Shown one piece after another: positions 1-6,935 of a stretch of 17,045 bases of DNA. The DNA is taken from contig CAZSBE010000065.1 of the NCBI GenBank assembly GCA_964604955.1, positions 1 through 17,045 of the forward strand, read 5' to 3'. Source of the stretch: JALGWA01 sp964604955 (lineage in GTDB: Bacteria; Arandabacterota; Arandabacteria; Arandabacterales; JALGWA01). Within the stretch, counting starts at the first letter, position 1. Each line of letters opens with the position of its first letter. Under the pieces are notes generated by a model. The model made no database searches. It saw nothing but the letters and a program-made list of their open reading frames with translations, and was not told the origin of the DNA. The position numbers and the translations under genes were made by a program.

Positions 1-1521
1 GATATCGCCGCGGCGGCCCTCTCCCTCGCATATCCTTGTCAGAATCTCCCGCATGCGCTTGACGCCCTCGCGGCACGGCGTGCACTTGCCACAGGACTCC
101 TCCTCCAGAAACTCGACGAAATACCTGGCCAAGTCGACCATGCACGTGTCCTCGTCCATGACGATGAGGCCGCCCGAGCCCATGATGGAGCCCGCCTTGG
201 CCAGCTCTTCGAAGTCGACCGGCACGTCTATAAGATGCGCCGGGATGCACCCGCCCGAGGGCCCGCCCGTCTGGACGGCTTTGAGCTCCTTGTCCTTCAA
301 TATGCCGCCGCCGATGTCATAGACGATCTCCCTGAGCGTAGTCCCCATCTGCACCTCGATGAGGCCCGTGTTCTTGACCTTCCCGACCAGCGAGAAGACC
401 TTGGTGCCCTTGCTCTTCCCGGTGCCGAGCGAGGCGTACCAATCCGACCCGTTCTCGATGATCGGAGGCACGTTGACCCAGGTCTCGACATTGTTGATGT
501 TGGTGGGCTTGCCCCATAGCCCTGACTGGACCGGGAACGGGGGCCGCGGCCTGGGCCTGCCCTCGCGCCCCTCCACCGAGGCCATAAGCGCCGTCTCCTC
601 CCCGCAGACAAAAGCGCCCGCCCCGCGCGCTATGGTGATATCGAAGGCGAAGCCGCTTCCCAGTATGTCCTCACCGAGCAGCCCGAGCTCGCGCGACTGT
701 TCGAGCGCGCATCCGAGGTTTGAAACCGCGAGCGGGTACTCGGCCCTCACATAGATGAACCCCTTCCGGGCGCCGATGGCGTAAGCGCCTATGGTCATGC
801 CCTCGAGCACTGCATGCGGGTCCCCCTCCATGATGCTGCGGTCCATGAAAGCGCCCGGGTCGCCCTCGTCGCCGTTACAGATGATGTACTTCTCGTCCGA
901 CGGCTGCTTGTGGCAGAGCTCCCACTTGACACCCGTCGGGAAGCCTGCACCGCCGCGTCCCCTGAGGCCGGCTTTCTTGACTTCGCTGATTATCTCGGAG
1001 GGTTTCATCCCGGTGAGCGCTTTGGCAAGCGACGCGTAGCCGCCCACAGCGATATAGTCGTCGATGCTCGTCGGGTCGATCTTGCCGTTATTGCGGAACA
1101 CGATCCGCTGCTGCCTGGCATAGAACGGTACATCGTCCTCCAGAAGATCGAGTTCGCCCGAAACGGGGTCTTTGTAGAGCAGCGCCTCAACGACTTCGCC
1201 CTTCTTCACGGTCTTATCGATTATCTCGGCGACATGCTTCACCTTCACGCCGTGATAGAAGATCTTCCTCGGGAATATGACGACAAGCGGGCCGCGCTCG
1301 CAGAAACCATGGCAGCCCGTGGCCCTGACCTCGACGTCCCCTTTCCCGCCCTCATCGAGCTGCCGCCGGAACTCCTCGAAGAGCTCCATGCTGCCGTGGG
1401 CCCGGCAGCCCGTTCCCGCGCAGATCGATATGCTGACGGCCTCGGGGTCGCGGGCCTTGACGAGCCGCTTCCTCAGCGCCTCGAGGTCGGCTACCGATGC
1501 CAGCCGGGTCGTAGTTGCCAT
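1..1521 (-). CDS. NuoF/HydB-like NAD(P)H-binding flavin and iron-sulfur subunit (C-terminus cut by window edge)
   Basis: Flavoprotein subunit of a soluble NADH-linked complex; in this family FMN accepts or donates NAD(P)H electrons and passes them to iron-sulfur centres. The window holds 507 residues. An N-terminal thioredoxin-like [2Fe-2S] domain has Cys34, Cys39, Cys70 and Cys74. The NADH/FMN-binding glycine-rich motif RGRGGAGFPTG lies at 187-197, GAFVCGEETAL at 302-312, and the [4Fe-4S] motif SCGKCTPCREG at 476-486, with the fourth cysteine expected beyond the edge. The N-terminal ferredoxin-like extension separates it from respiratory NuoF and matches HydB/HndC-type subunits, which often end in a 2x[4Fe-4S] ferredoxin domain, here out of view. 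The ATG at 1521 has AGGGG about 9-12 nt upstream and lies 30 nt after the receiver-NuoE stop, so it is probably co-transcribed. Family assignment is firm. The partner (hydrogenase, formate dehydrogenase or other) is unknown because the operon continues off-window. Confidence 0.95.
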   Translation of the reverse strand, partial: MATTTRLASVADLEALRKRLVKARDPEAVSISICAGTGCRAHGSMELFEEFRRQLDEGGKGDVEVRATGCHGFCERGPLVVIFPRKIFYHGVKVKHVAEIIDKTVKKGEVVEALLYKDPVSGELDLLEDDVPFYARQQRIVFRNNGKIDPTSIDDYIAVGGYASLAKALTGMKPSEIISEVKKAGLRGRGGAGFPTGVKWELCHKQPSDEKYIICNGDEGDPGAFMDRSIMEGDPHAVLEGMTIGAYAIGARKGFIYVRAEYPLAVSNLGCALEQSRELGLLGEDILGSGFAFDITIARGAGAFVCGEETALMASVEGREGRPRPRPPFPVQSGLWGKPTNINNVETWVNVPPIIENGSDWYASLGTGKSKGTKVFSLVGKVKNTGLIEVQMGTTLREIVYDIGGGILKDKELKAVQTGGPSGGCIPAHLIDVPVDFEELAKAGSIMGSGGLIVMDEDTCMVDLARYFVEFLEEESCGKCTPCREGVKRMREILTRICEGEGRRGDI

Positions 1522-1551
1522 GCGCTTCTACCCCTGCATGCTGCCGGTCAT

Positions 1552-2433
1552 CTACTCGTACTTGCCCAGGATCCTGGGGACCTGTTCCTGGGTCATGTTG
1601 CCGTAGAACTTCCCATTGACTATGAATACAGGCGCGAGGCCGCAGCAGCCGACGCACCTTACTGATTCCAGTGAGAACCGCTCGTCATAGGTGGTCTCGC
1701 CGGGCTGCACGCCGAGCTCCCGCTCGAAGCTCTCGAGTATCTTGCCGCCGCCACGCACGTGGCAGGCCGTGCCCATGCATACCTGGATAACATACTTGCC
1801 CCGGGGTCTCAGGCTGAAGGACTTGTAGAAGGTCGCTATGCCGTAAACCCTGGGCAGCGAAACGTTGAGCCTGCGCGCGATGAATCGCAGCGCTTCCTGG
1901 GGAAGGTATCTGAGTTCATCCTGTATGTCCTGCATGTATGATATGAGCATGGCGTCCGAGTAGTGATGCCTGGCGAGAATACGGTCTATGACGGCGAGGC
2001 TGGCGGGGTCATCGAAGGTCCTGATCTTGCGCTCCCTGGCCTTTTCCTTGGTCTCCGCCTCCATGCGCTCCTTCTCGAGGGCACGGGAGAGCACCTCCAT
2101 TGCGGTCGCCATGGGGCTCCGCTTGGAGATGTAGTTGTAGGCGCCCCGCCGCATGACTTCGACGGCCTCTTCCACGGTTGGCTCGGCGGCCTGGACGATT
2201 ATGGGAAGCTCGGGAAGCGCATCGTGCACGGCCTTGAGGACATGCATCCCCTCGTCGCCGGGAAGGTCGATATCCAGGATGAGCGCATGCGGGGGGGCGG
2301 TGCTCACTTCCGATATGAGGGACTGGCCGCTGTCCGCTATCCTGACTTCATAGCCGGCCTCGCCCAGGTTCTCTCTCAGACGGTCACGTTGCTTCTGCTG
2401 AGTCTCCAGGACGAGAACCGATAGTCCGGCCAA
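1552..2433 (-). CDS. Response-regulator receiver domain fused to NuoE/HydC-like [2Fe-2S] subunit
   Basis: A 293-aa fusion. Residues 4-120 read as a CheY-like receiver with Asp54 in LILDIDLPGDEG and Lys104 in YISKR. Residues 121-136 are a charged, probably helical linker. Residues 145-293 are a thioredoxin-like NuoE domain with four cluster ligands, Cys219 and Cys224 (Cx4C) and Cys260 and Cys264 (Cx3C), plus the family signatures YGIATFYKSF and CMGTACHVRG. Stand-alone NuoE/HydC subunits are about 150-170 aa, so the receiver is an addition. NuoE-type subunits pair with NuoF-type subunits, encoded 30 nt downstream. The start is TTG at 2433 with GAGAGG 7-8 nt upstream; reading upstream in frame reaches a stop with no ATG. 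The receiver looks atypical: the usual acidic pair is Glu10-Thr11 and the conserved Thr/Ser is Ala82. It may therefore be phosphorylated poorly or act as a docking module. Domain calls are confident; the regulatory role is inference. Confidence 0.93.
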   Translation of the reverse strand: MAGLSVLVLETQQKQRDRLRENLGEAGYEVRIADSGQSLISEVSTAPPHALILDIDLPGDEGMHVLKAVHDALPELPIIVQAAEPTVEEAVEVMRRGAYNYISKRSPMATAMEVLSRALEKERMEAETKEKARERKIRTFDDPASLAVIDRILARHHYSDAMLISYMQDIQDELRYLPQEALRFIARRLNVSLPRVYGIATFYKSFSLRPRGKYVIQVCMGTACHVRGGGKILESFERELGVQPGETTYDERFSLESVRCVGCCGLAPVFIVNGKFYGNMTQEQVPRILGKYE

Positions 2434-2543
2434 CAGATTGCCTCTCTGAGCGCGAAGACAGTTTCATACTGAGCAGCGTCGGCGCGCACCGCTATATCCC
2501 AGTCAACATGCTTCTGCCCACAGCCAGCCTGTGAGCTCTATGT

Positions 2544-2882
2544 TCAGGGTTTTAGTCCCGCCTCATAAAGCTGCACTGCGATCTGGTAGGAATCGAGGTC
2601 GGTCTTGAAGACCGTAAGTCCAACTCTCTCAGCCATTTGAACGGTGTCCTCTGGCACGGCCTTGCCGCGGGCGATGATGATGCCGGAGATGTCAACCAGG
2701 TTGGCGGCGGCCACCGTATTCTTGTGCGTCTGCACCGTGACCCACAGGTTGCCCGCCTGGGCTCCAGCCATCACGTCGCTGAGCATATCGGAGATGAAGA
2801 CACCATTGACTTCCTTATCATGGACGTCGTTGACGGCCTTGAGACTCAGCTTGTCCGCTAATTCCTGTACTGTCACTGCCAT
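2544..2882 (-). CDS. DRTGG-domain protein of the hydrogenase-associated type
   Basis: A small 112-aa soluble protein made of a single DRTGG-type domain. The diagnostic stretches are VFISDMLSDVMAGA (about 28-41) and LWVTVQTHKNTVAAANL (about 46-62), then a short alpha/beta segment with IIIARGK and a C-terminal helix. Similar small DRTGG proteins are common in loci for electron-bifurcating [FeFe] hydrogenases and related NuoE/NuoF complexes in anaerobes; their exact role is not established and is thought to be regulatory or ligand-sensing. It lies 14 nt after the zinc-ribbon gene and 110 nt before the receiver-NuoE gene on the same strand. The AGGAGG at 2884-2889 is only 1 nt from the ATG at 2882 but 7 nt from an in-frame GTG at 2876, so translation may really begin at 2876, giving 110 aa. 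Confidence 0.88.
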   Translation of the reverse strand: MAVTVQELADKLSLKAVNDVHDKEVNGVFISDMLSDVMAGAQAGNLWVTVQTHKNTVAAANLVDISGIIIARGKAVPEDTVQMAERVGLTVFKTDLDSYQIAVQLYEAGLKP

Positions 2883-2896
2883 GCCTCCTGTCTAAT

Positions 2897-3436
2897 CTAA
2901 GCAGCCTCTTCGGGTTCGAGGCTGAGCATGCCCACGTCCTTAAGGATAAGGCCGTGGCAGGTCTCTTCGTTCTTCCTCAGTGAGCCGGGCAGGACGATGA
3001 TCTTCTTGCCCGGTGTCCGGAGCCTCGAGGTGAAGTAGTCGGTAAGTACCACGAGCTTTTCCGTCTCGAGGTCGGCGTCCCGGCCGACGTCGAAGGATAT
3101 GGCTCCGTAAACCCAGATATTCTGGGATTCGCATACTCTGGATATGATATTGAAATAGCAGCTCTCGTCGCAATACATGCACTGCATGAGGCCCATGAGT
3201 TTCTCAAAAGAAACGACATCGCCGCAGCCGGTGCACTTCATGTCGAATTTTATGGACTGGGCGCTGCCGGCGTAATTCCAGTAGTGCTCCCCTTCTTTGT
3301 GCTCTTCCTTGGGCGGGACGTCCTCGGACGTGAAATACGTGCGGAGCATGCCGCAGTGGTAGCATTTCTCGTTTACGAGGAAGCCGTACCTGACACCGGC
3401 CATCTTCCATTGGTGCTTGCACTTATCTGAAGCCAT
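2897..3436 (-). CDS. Conserved-looking cysteine-rich zinc-ribbon-like protein of unknown function
   Basis: A 179-aa soluble protein that I do not recognise as a named family. Metal-binding candidates are Cys6-x-His8, Cys25-x-x-Cys28, Cys68-x-x-Cys71 and Cys86-x-x-Cys89 followed by Cys93 and Cys102. The spacing suggests one or two zinc ribbons or an Fe-S site in the first 105 residues. The C-terminal half (about 105-170) has no cysteine until one near residue 160 and alternates strand-like and helical stretches. There is no signal peptide or membrane segment. It is the first gene of the operon: ATG at 3436 follows AGGAG by 6 nt and lies about 50 nt downstream of the predicted transcription start. 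Position suggests an accessory, maturation or regulatory role for the NuoE/NuoF-like complex, but this is guilt by association only. Confidence 0.85.
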   Translation of the reverse strand: MASDKCKHQWKMAGVRYGFLVNEKCYHCGMLRTYFTSEDVPPKEEHKEGEHYWNYAGSAQSIKFDMKCTGCGDVVSFEKLMGLMQCMYCDESCYFNIISRVCESQNIWVYGAISFDVGRDADLETEKLVVLTDYFTSRLRTPGKKIIVLPGSLRKNEETCHGLILKDVGMLSLEPEEAA

Positions 3437-3495
3437 GTTTTACTCCTGCGACAGTTGAGGGCAAATCATTACTAGGGGTCAGCAAACATGAAAGC

Positions 3496-3524
3496 AGTAT
3501 AGAAGAGGCGAATCCCGGTGTCAA
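3496..3524 (-). promoter_or_regulatory. Near-consensus sigma70 promoter of the NuoE/NuoF-like operon
   Basis: On the minus strand, a perfect -35 box TTGACA (3524-3519) is separated by 17 nt from a -10 box TATACT (3501-3496). Transcription should start near 3489, about 50 nt before the ATG at 3436. The match is close enough to predict strong basal expression unless it is repressed. Confidence 0.8.
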
Positions 3525-3599
3525 GACCGAAGTAAAGCCAGGAGGGGCGCGGAAAGGCGCTCCGGTGCTAGGCGAAGCAAGATTCGTATAAAACTGTTC

Positions 3600-3629
3600 T
3601 TGACCCGGCCTGCCGACATGGTGTAAGCT
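3600..3629 (+). promoter_or_regulatory. Candidate promoter for the Cys-rich secreted protein
   Basis: TTGACC at 3600-3605 is followed after 18 nt by TAAGCT at 3624-3629. The spacer resembles that of the promoter at 16860-16889, including the shared CTGCCGA and TGGT. The -10 box is poor, so this is only a candidate. A start near 3636 would give a leader of about 130 nt. Confidence 0.35.
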
Positions 3630-3769
3630 GGTACCAAACCTGCCGAGCTCTATCACGGGCATGTTCGGGCGGCATTTACCGGAAGCGGCATGGCATAACG
3701 TGCCCGGGAGGTTCGGTACACTCCGGCCCGGGGCCGGGGATGACCCCTTGGATAAGGGAGGTGAGATAT

Positions 3770-4408
3770 ATGAGGAAGGTTATTGTCTTAGGCTGCGTTG
3801 CGGTCGCCCTCGCTCTCGGCGGGGTCTACCTGGCCGGCGGGACCTCTTCCATGTCGCATGACGCCTCCCCGGCTTTCAGGGCGTTGCTCGATGAGGCGAT
3901 CGCCCGCCTGGACGGCGTCCCTGAGGAAATAGTGGCGACAACGGTAGCGGACGTCCAGGCCGCGCCGCCCGAGCCCGACCCGACGATGTACGGTTACTTC
4001 ACCTGCGATCGCGACAACACGGACTGCATCGAGCTCACGTACGATGCGTCGGCGCCGACATGCGTAGCGGGCCAGGTGACGTGCGACGCCGCGGTCACCT
4101 GCTCGAGGTTCTACACGTGCGACTCGCAGTATACATGCCACGGTGAAGAGACCTGTAACGGCTGCTTCACCTGCTGGTACTCCACCTGCGAGGCGCCCGG
4201 CGCGACTTATGACGGCACCGAGACTTGCGGCACGGCAAACTGCATAGAGTACACGTTCCAGGGAAATTATACTTGCGACCGCGCCCACGACGGCTCCCTG
4301 ACATGCGGATATGCACAGACGTGTGACGGCTGGCCCGAATGCGGCGGCGGCCCGAGCGCCGTGGATCAGACCACATGGGGCAACCTGAAATCCATCTTCT
4401 CGAACTAG
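3770..4408 (+). CDS. Secreted cysteine-rich protein with Thr-Cys repeats, unknown function
   Basis: A 212-aa exported protein. ATG at 3770 is chosen because GGGAGGTGA sits 5 nt upstream and the protein then begins with a clean signal peptide (MRK, then a hydrophobic core to about residue 23). A short helical, acidic segment (about 30-62) follows. Residues 79-191 then carry 17 cysteines, 13 of them directly preceded by Thr. Between Cys105 and Cys129 they recur every 6 residues (105, 111, 117, 123, 129), and Cys132, 135 and 140 come closer still. The segment is also rich in Tyr, Asp and Gly. This could be a disulfide-laddered solenoid or a multi-Cys metal or surface protein. The odd number of cysteines leaves at least one free for a partner or ligand. 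No family is recognised and there is no C-terminal anchor. A terminator follows 44 nt downstream, so it is probably monocistronic. Confidence 0.9.
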   Translation: MRKVIVLGCVAVALALGGVYLAGGTSSMSHDASPAFRALLDEAIARLDGVPEEIVATTVADVQAAPPEPDPTMYGYFTCDRDNTDCIELTYDASAPTCVAGQVTCDAAVTCSRFYTCDSQYTCHGEETCNGCFTCWYSTCEAPGATYDGTETCGTANCIEYTFQGNYTCDRAHDGSLTCGYAQTCDGWPECGGGPSAVDQTTWGNLKSIFSN

Positions 4409-4452
4409 AATGGCGGGGCGGCAGCGCCGCTCCGCCCTCGACCCGGCGCGAG

Positions 4453-4484
4453 AGGCCCGCCTGAGGGCGGGCCTTGCCCTTTTT
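4453..4484 (+). terminator. Rho-independent terminator after the Cys-rich gene
   Basis: A perfect 9-bp stem AGGCCCGCC (4453-4461) / GGCGGGCCT (4466-4474) encloses a TGAG loop and is followed by TGCCCTTTTT. It lies 44 nt after the stop codon at 4408 and separates that gene from the next transcription unit. Confidence 0.9.
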
Positions 4485-4494
4485 GACTCACTCC

Positions 4495-4524
4495 TTGACC
4501 GCTGCGACCTCGTGATGTTGTAAT
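4495..4524 (+). promoter_or_regulatory. Sigma70-type promoter of the twin membrane-protein operon
   Basis: TTGACC (4495-4500), an 18-nt spacer, then TGTAAT (4519-4524). It lies just after the terminator and predicts a start near 4531, about 26 nt before the ATG at 4557. The spacer end (GATGTTGTAAT) resembles that of the promoter at 16860-16889 (GATGTGGTACAAT). Confidence 0.65.
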
Positions 4525-4556
4525 CGGGCATAGAGTATTCCACCTGGAGCGCGGGA

Positions 4557-6935
4557 ATGCGACTGTCTGCATATGCGGTCTTCACCGGAGCCTTGCTCTT
4601 CGGCCTGGGCGAGATGGGTTTCCTTACCGAGGCCGCGGACGGGTTCATCTCCTTCTGCCTCGTCCTCACTTTCATCGCAATGCACGTCACATGGGACCTG
4701 AGGCGGCTCCGGGCTGGGAACGTCCTCACCGGTGCCGGGCTTCTCGCGGCTGCGGCTGTCCTGGGGCGCTGCGGTGAAACGCCCAGGCTGCTCGCATTTG
4801 CCCTGATCCCCGCCGCCGTTTGCTCCGCCCGGTCTGAAGATGACAGCCGCAGGCGGGACGTCGCGCTTCTCATCCCCGCGGTCGTCTTCTTTCTGATATC
4901 CCACCTTGCCGTTCGCCATCTCGCCCACCTCTGGTGGCTCGCCGACCACGCAGCCCTGGCATTCTCAGGGGCAGTGGGGAGGCTGATCGGCCAGGCCTAT
5001 GCGTTCGGCGCGACCGCATCGGGCTTCCGCGTACTGCTCTTCGTGGCGTGCTGGGGCGTCGCCAGGCTCATCTGGGCCGAGCGCAGGCGCGCTTACGACT
5101 TTGTTATCTTCATGGCGATGCTCGTTGCCACTGCGGCGGCGGTCGAGCTGCTGCTGACGGCGCTGGCCATAGCCATACAGCTCTGGCTCGGCCATCTGGT
5201 GTTCCTGCTCTTCAACTCCCAGGTCATCTATCTTGTCGCCGCCCTGGGACCGGTCGCATGGTACCGGAGGCGCACGGCGCCCGTGCTGCCTGCGGCGGCC
5301 GCCGCCCCCGGGCGCCGGGTTCTCATCCGGCTGGTCACCGCCCCGCTTCTGGCGGGGCTGCTGATAGGGCTCGGCCTGACTCTCACGCTCATCCCGGAGC
5401 CGGGGCCGGGCAGAGTGCTCATCGTGGATGAGGGACTCCTCAACTGGCGGCTACCCGTATTCGGCTTCTACGGCGAGCGCTCCGGCGGCATGTTCGGCAG
5501 ATTGCCCGGCTTCCTCGAGGCCCAGGGCTATGACGGCGCGCGCGTCACCCGGCCGGTTACGGCGGAGACGCTTGAGGGCTCGAAAGCGCTCATCGTCATA
5601 AACCTCATGGAGCCGTTTTCCGCGGAGGAGAAGTCCGCGATCTGGGAGTTCGTCGGGCGCGGGGGCTCGCTTCTGGTCCTCGGAGACCACACCGGGGTCG
5701 CGGGCATTCGCATGCCCTTCAACGACCTCTTAGAGCCGGTCAGTATCGAATTCGAGTTCGACTCGGCCACCTTCTGGGCCCAGGGATGGAGGGACGCCCT
5801 GGAGCTCATGCCCCACCCCATCAACAAAGGCATCATCGATGCCGAGGACATACAGATCTGGATAGGCGCGTCGCTCGCCATCCGGCCGCCGGCCAGGCCC
5901 GTGATCGTGGGCAAATACGGCTACTCGGACATCGGGGACGAAGCCAACGTGGAGCGCTCGTATCTCGGCGACCGCCGCCACAATCCCGGTGAGAAAATAG
6001 GAGACCTCGTCCTTGTGGCCGAGGCCCGCTATGGCGCCGGAAGGGTGCTGGCCTTCGGCGATACGTCGCCCTTCCAGAACGGCGCGCTGGTATCGTCGTG
6101 GGCCTTCGCGCAGCGCGTCTTCCTGTGGCTGACCGGGACGGCGAGCTATCTCCCGCTATGGATGAATATCGCGCTCGTCGCCGCAGGCATATTCGTCCTG
6201 TACATCGCCTCCAGGGGAACGGGCCGGTCGGCTTATGCCTATATCATGGTCGCGGCCGGAATCGCGGCCGCCGCGCAGGCAACCGGGCACTTCACCGACC
6301 TTCCGCCGCCTCCCCGGATCGACCTGGCCAAGGCCGTGGTCGACTTCTCGCATGGCGAGCGCTTCGACCAGCTCACCTGGTACGACGACTGCATCGGCGG
6401 GTTCGAGTTCAACCTCATGAGGAACGGTTACAGCGCCCACCTCATGAGGGAGTTCTCGGAAGAGATGGTTCTCGACAGCGAGGTTCTTGTCGTCATCGCG
6501 CCCGCGATCCCTTTCAGCCGGCGCGAGATCGATGCGGTCGATGAGTTCATGGAGGCGGGCGGGCTCTTTATGCTGAGCACCGGATATGAGGAGCGGGACC
6601 GTTCCGAGGAGATCCTCTCCCGGCTGGGCCTCGAGATCGAAAACGTTCCGCTCGCCCACTTCGAGGTGGAGATCTACGGCCAGACGGTGAGGTTCGCCGA
6701 GGCCTGGCCCCTCAGTGTCTCCGACCCGGAAGCGGCAGCGTTGGCCTACCACCCGGACTACCCGCAGCCGGTCATGGTGTTCGTCCCGCGCGGCTCGGGC
6801 GGGGCGCTGGTCATCGCCGATTCCCAGTTCCTCTTGAACAGCAACCTCGAGTCGCTTGAGACCTGGTACGAAGGCAATATCCTGTTCCTGAAGGAGGTCT
6901 TCACGCGCCACAGGGCGGGGGAGGCCGGAATATGA
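4557..6935 (+). CDS. Polytopic membrane protein with two GATase1/DUF4350-like domains (paralogue A)
   Basis: A 792-aa protein. About 8-9 hydrophobic segments fill residues 5-280. A GATase1-like alpha/beta domain spans about 286-525 and contains GGSLLVLGDHTG, with Gly376-Asp377-His378-Thr379. Two more membrane segments lie at about 530-580, and a second, more diverged GATase1-like domain at about 585-785 contains EAGGLFMLSTGYEE. The nucleophile Cys of true glutamine amidotransferases is absent from the elbow, so these are probably binding or sensing domains, as in DUF4350 and GldG-like (ABC-auxiliary) proteins. GGAG lies 7 nt before the ATG. The gene overlaps paralogue B by 4 bp (ATGA), implying translational coupling and probably a heteromeric complex. 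It is not assigned to a known system. Export, cell-envelope assembly or polysaccharide-related roles are possible but unsupported by the sequence alone. Confidence 0.88.
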   Translation: MRLSAYAVFTGALLFGLGEMGFLTEAADGFISFCLVLTFIAMHVTWDLRRLRAGNVLTGAGLLAAAAVLGRCGETPRLLAFALIPAAVCSARSEDDSRRRDVALLIPAVVFFLISHLAVRHLAHLWWLADHAALAFSGAVGRLIGQAYAFGATASGFRVLLFVACWGVARLIWAERRRAYDFVIFMAMLVATAAAVELLLTALAIAIQLWLGHLVFLLFNSQVIYLVAALGPVAWYRRRTAPVLPAAAAAPGRRVLIRLVTAPLLAGLLIGLGLTLTLIPEPGPGRVLIVDEGLLNWRLPVFGFYGERSGGMFGRLPGFLEAQGYDGARVTRPVTAETLEGSKALIVINLMEPFSAEEKSAIWEFVGRGGSLLVLGDHTGVAGIRMPFNDLLEPVSIEFEFDSATFWAQGWRDALELMPHPINKGIIDAEDIQIWIGASLAIRPPARPVIVGKYGYSDIGDEANVERSYLGDRRHNPGEKIGDLVLVAEARYGAGRVLAFGDTSPFQNGALVSSWAFAQRVFLWLTGTASYLPLWMNIALVAAGIFVLYIASRGTGRSAYAYIMVAAGIAAAAQATGHFTDLPPPPRIDLAKAVVDFSHGERFDQLTWYDDCIGGFEFNLMRNGYSAHLMREFSEEMVLDSEVLVVIAPAIPFSRREIDAVDEFMEAGGLFMLSTGYEERDRSEEILSRLGLEIENVPLAHFEVEIYGQTVRFAEAWPLSVSDPEAAALAYHPDYPQPVMVFVPRGSGGALVIADSQFLLNSNLESLETWYEGNILFLKEVFTRHRAGEAGI

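Larger units (their letters stand above)
3437..3769. other. Divergent intergenic region between the redox operon and the Cys-rich secreted protein
   Basis: This 333-bp gap has no convincing gene. It contains the strong leftward promoter (3496-3524), a weaker rightward candidate (3600-3629), and a GC hairpin at 3723-3737 (CCGGCC, 3-nt loop, GGCCGG) about 20 nt before the Shine-Dalgarno of the rightward gene. A second AT-rich candidate, TATAAA at 3587-3592, has no matching -35. Small reading frames cross the region but lack ribosome-binding sites and recognisable sequence. Confidence 0.7.

Noticed and set aside
814..1665. Long plus-strand open frame opposite the NuoF-like gene.
   Set aside because: It is the mirror of a clearly coding minus-strand gene in high-GC DNA, has no recognisable protein sequence and runs across the boundary between two real genes.
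2650..2672. TGGCAC...TTGC resembling a sigma54 promoter.
   Set aside because: The spacing is one base short, and it lies inside and antisense to the DRTGG gene with no plus-strand gene downstream.
3770..4408. Similarity of the Thr-Cys repeats to insect antifreeze proteins.
   Set aside because: Those repeats are 12 residues long with a TCT ice-binding face. Here the regular spacing is 6 and there is no TxT ladder, so only the general idea of a disulfide solenoid is kept.
3788..4873. 361-aa minus-strand open frame opposite the Cys-rich gene.
   Set aside because: Arg/Ala-rich shadow frame that crosses a terminator, a promoter and two real plus-strand genes; no ribosome-binding site or domain.
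4900..5250. Faint exosortase/archaeosortase resemblance in the N-terminal membrane block of paralogue A (ATASGFR-like stretch).
   Set aside because: The catalytic Cys position holds Ala, and no clear Arg/His catalytic set or sorting-signal substrate (PEP-CTERM-like tail) is present in the window.
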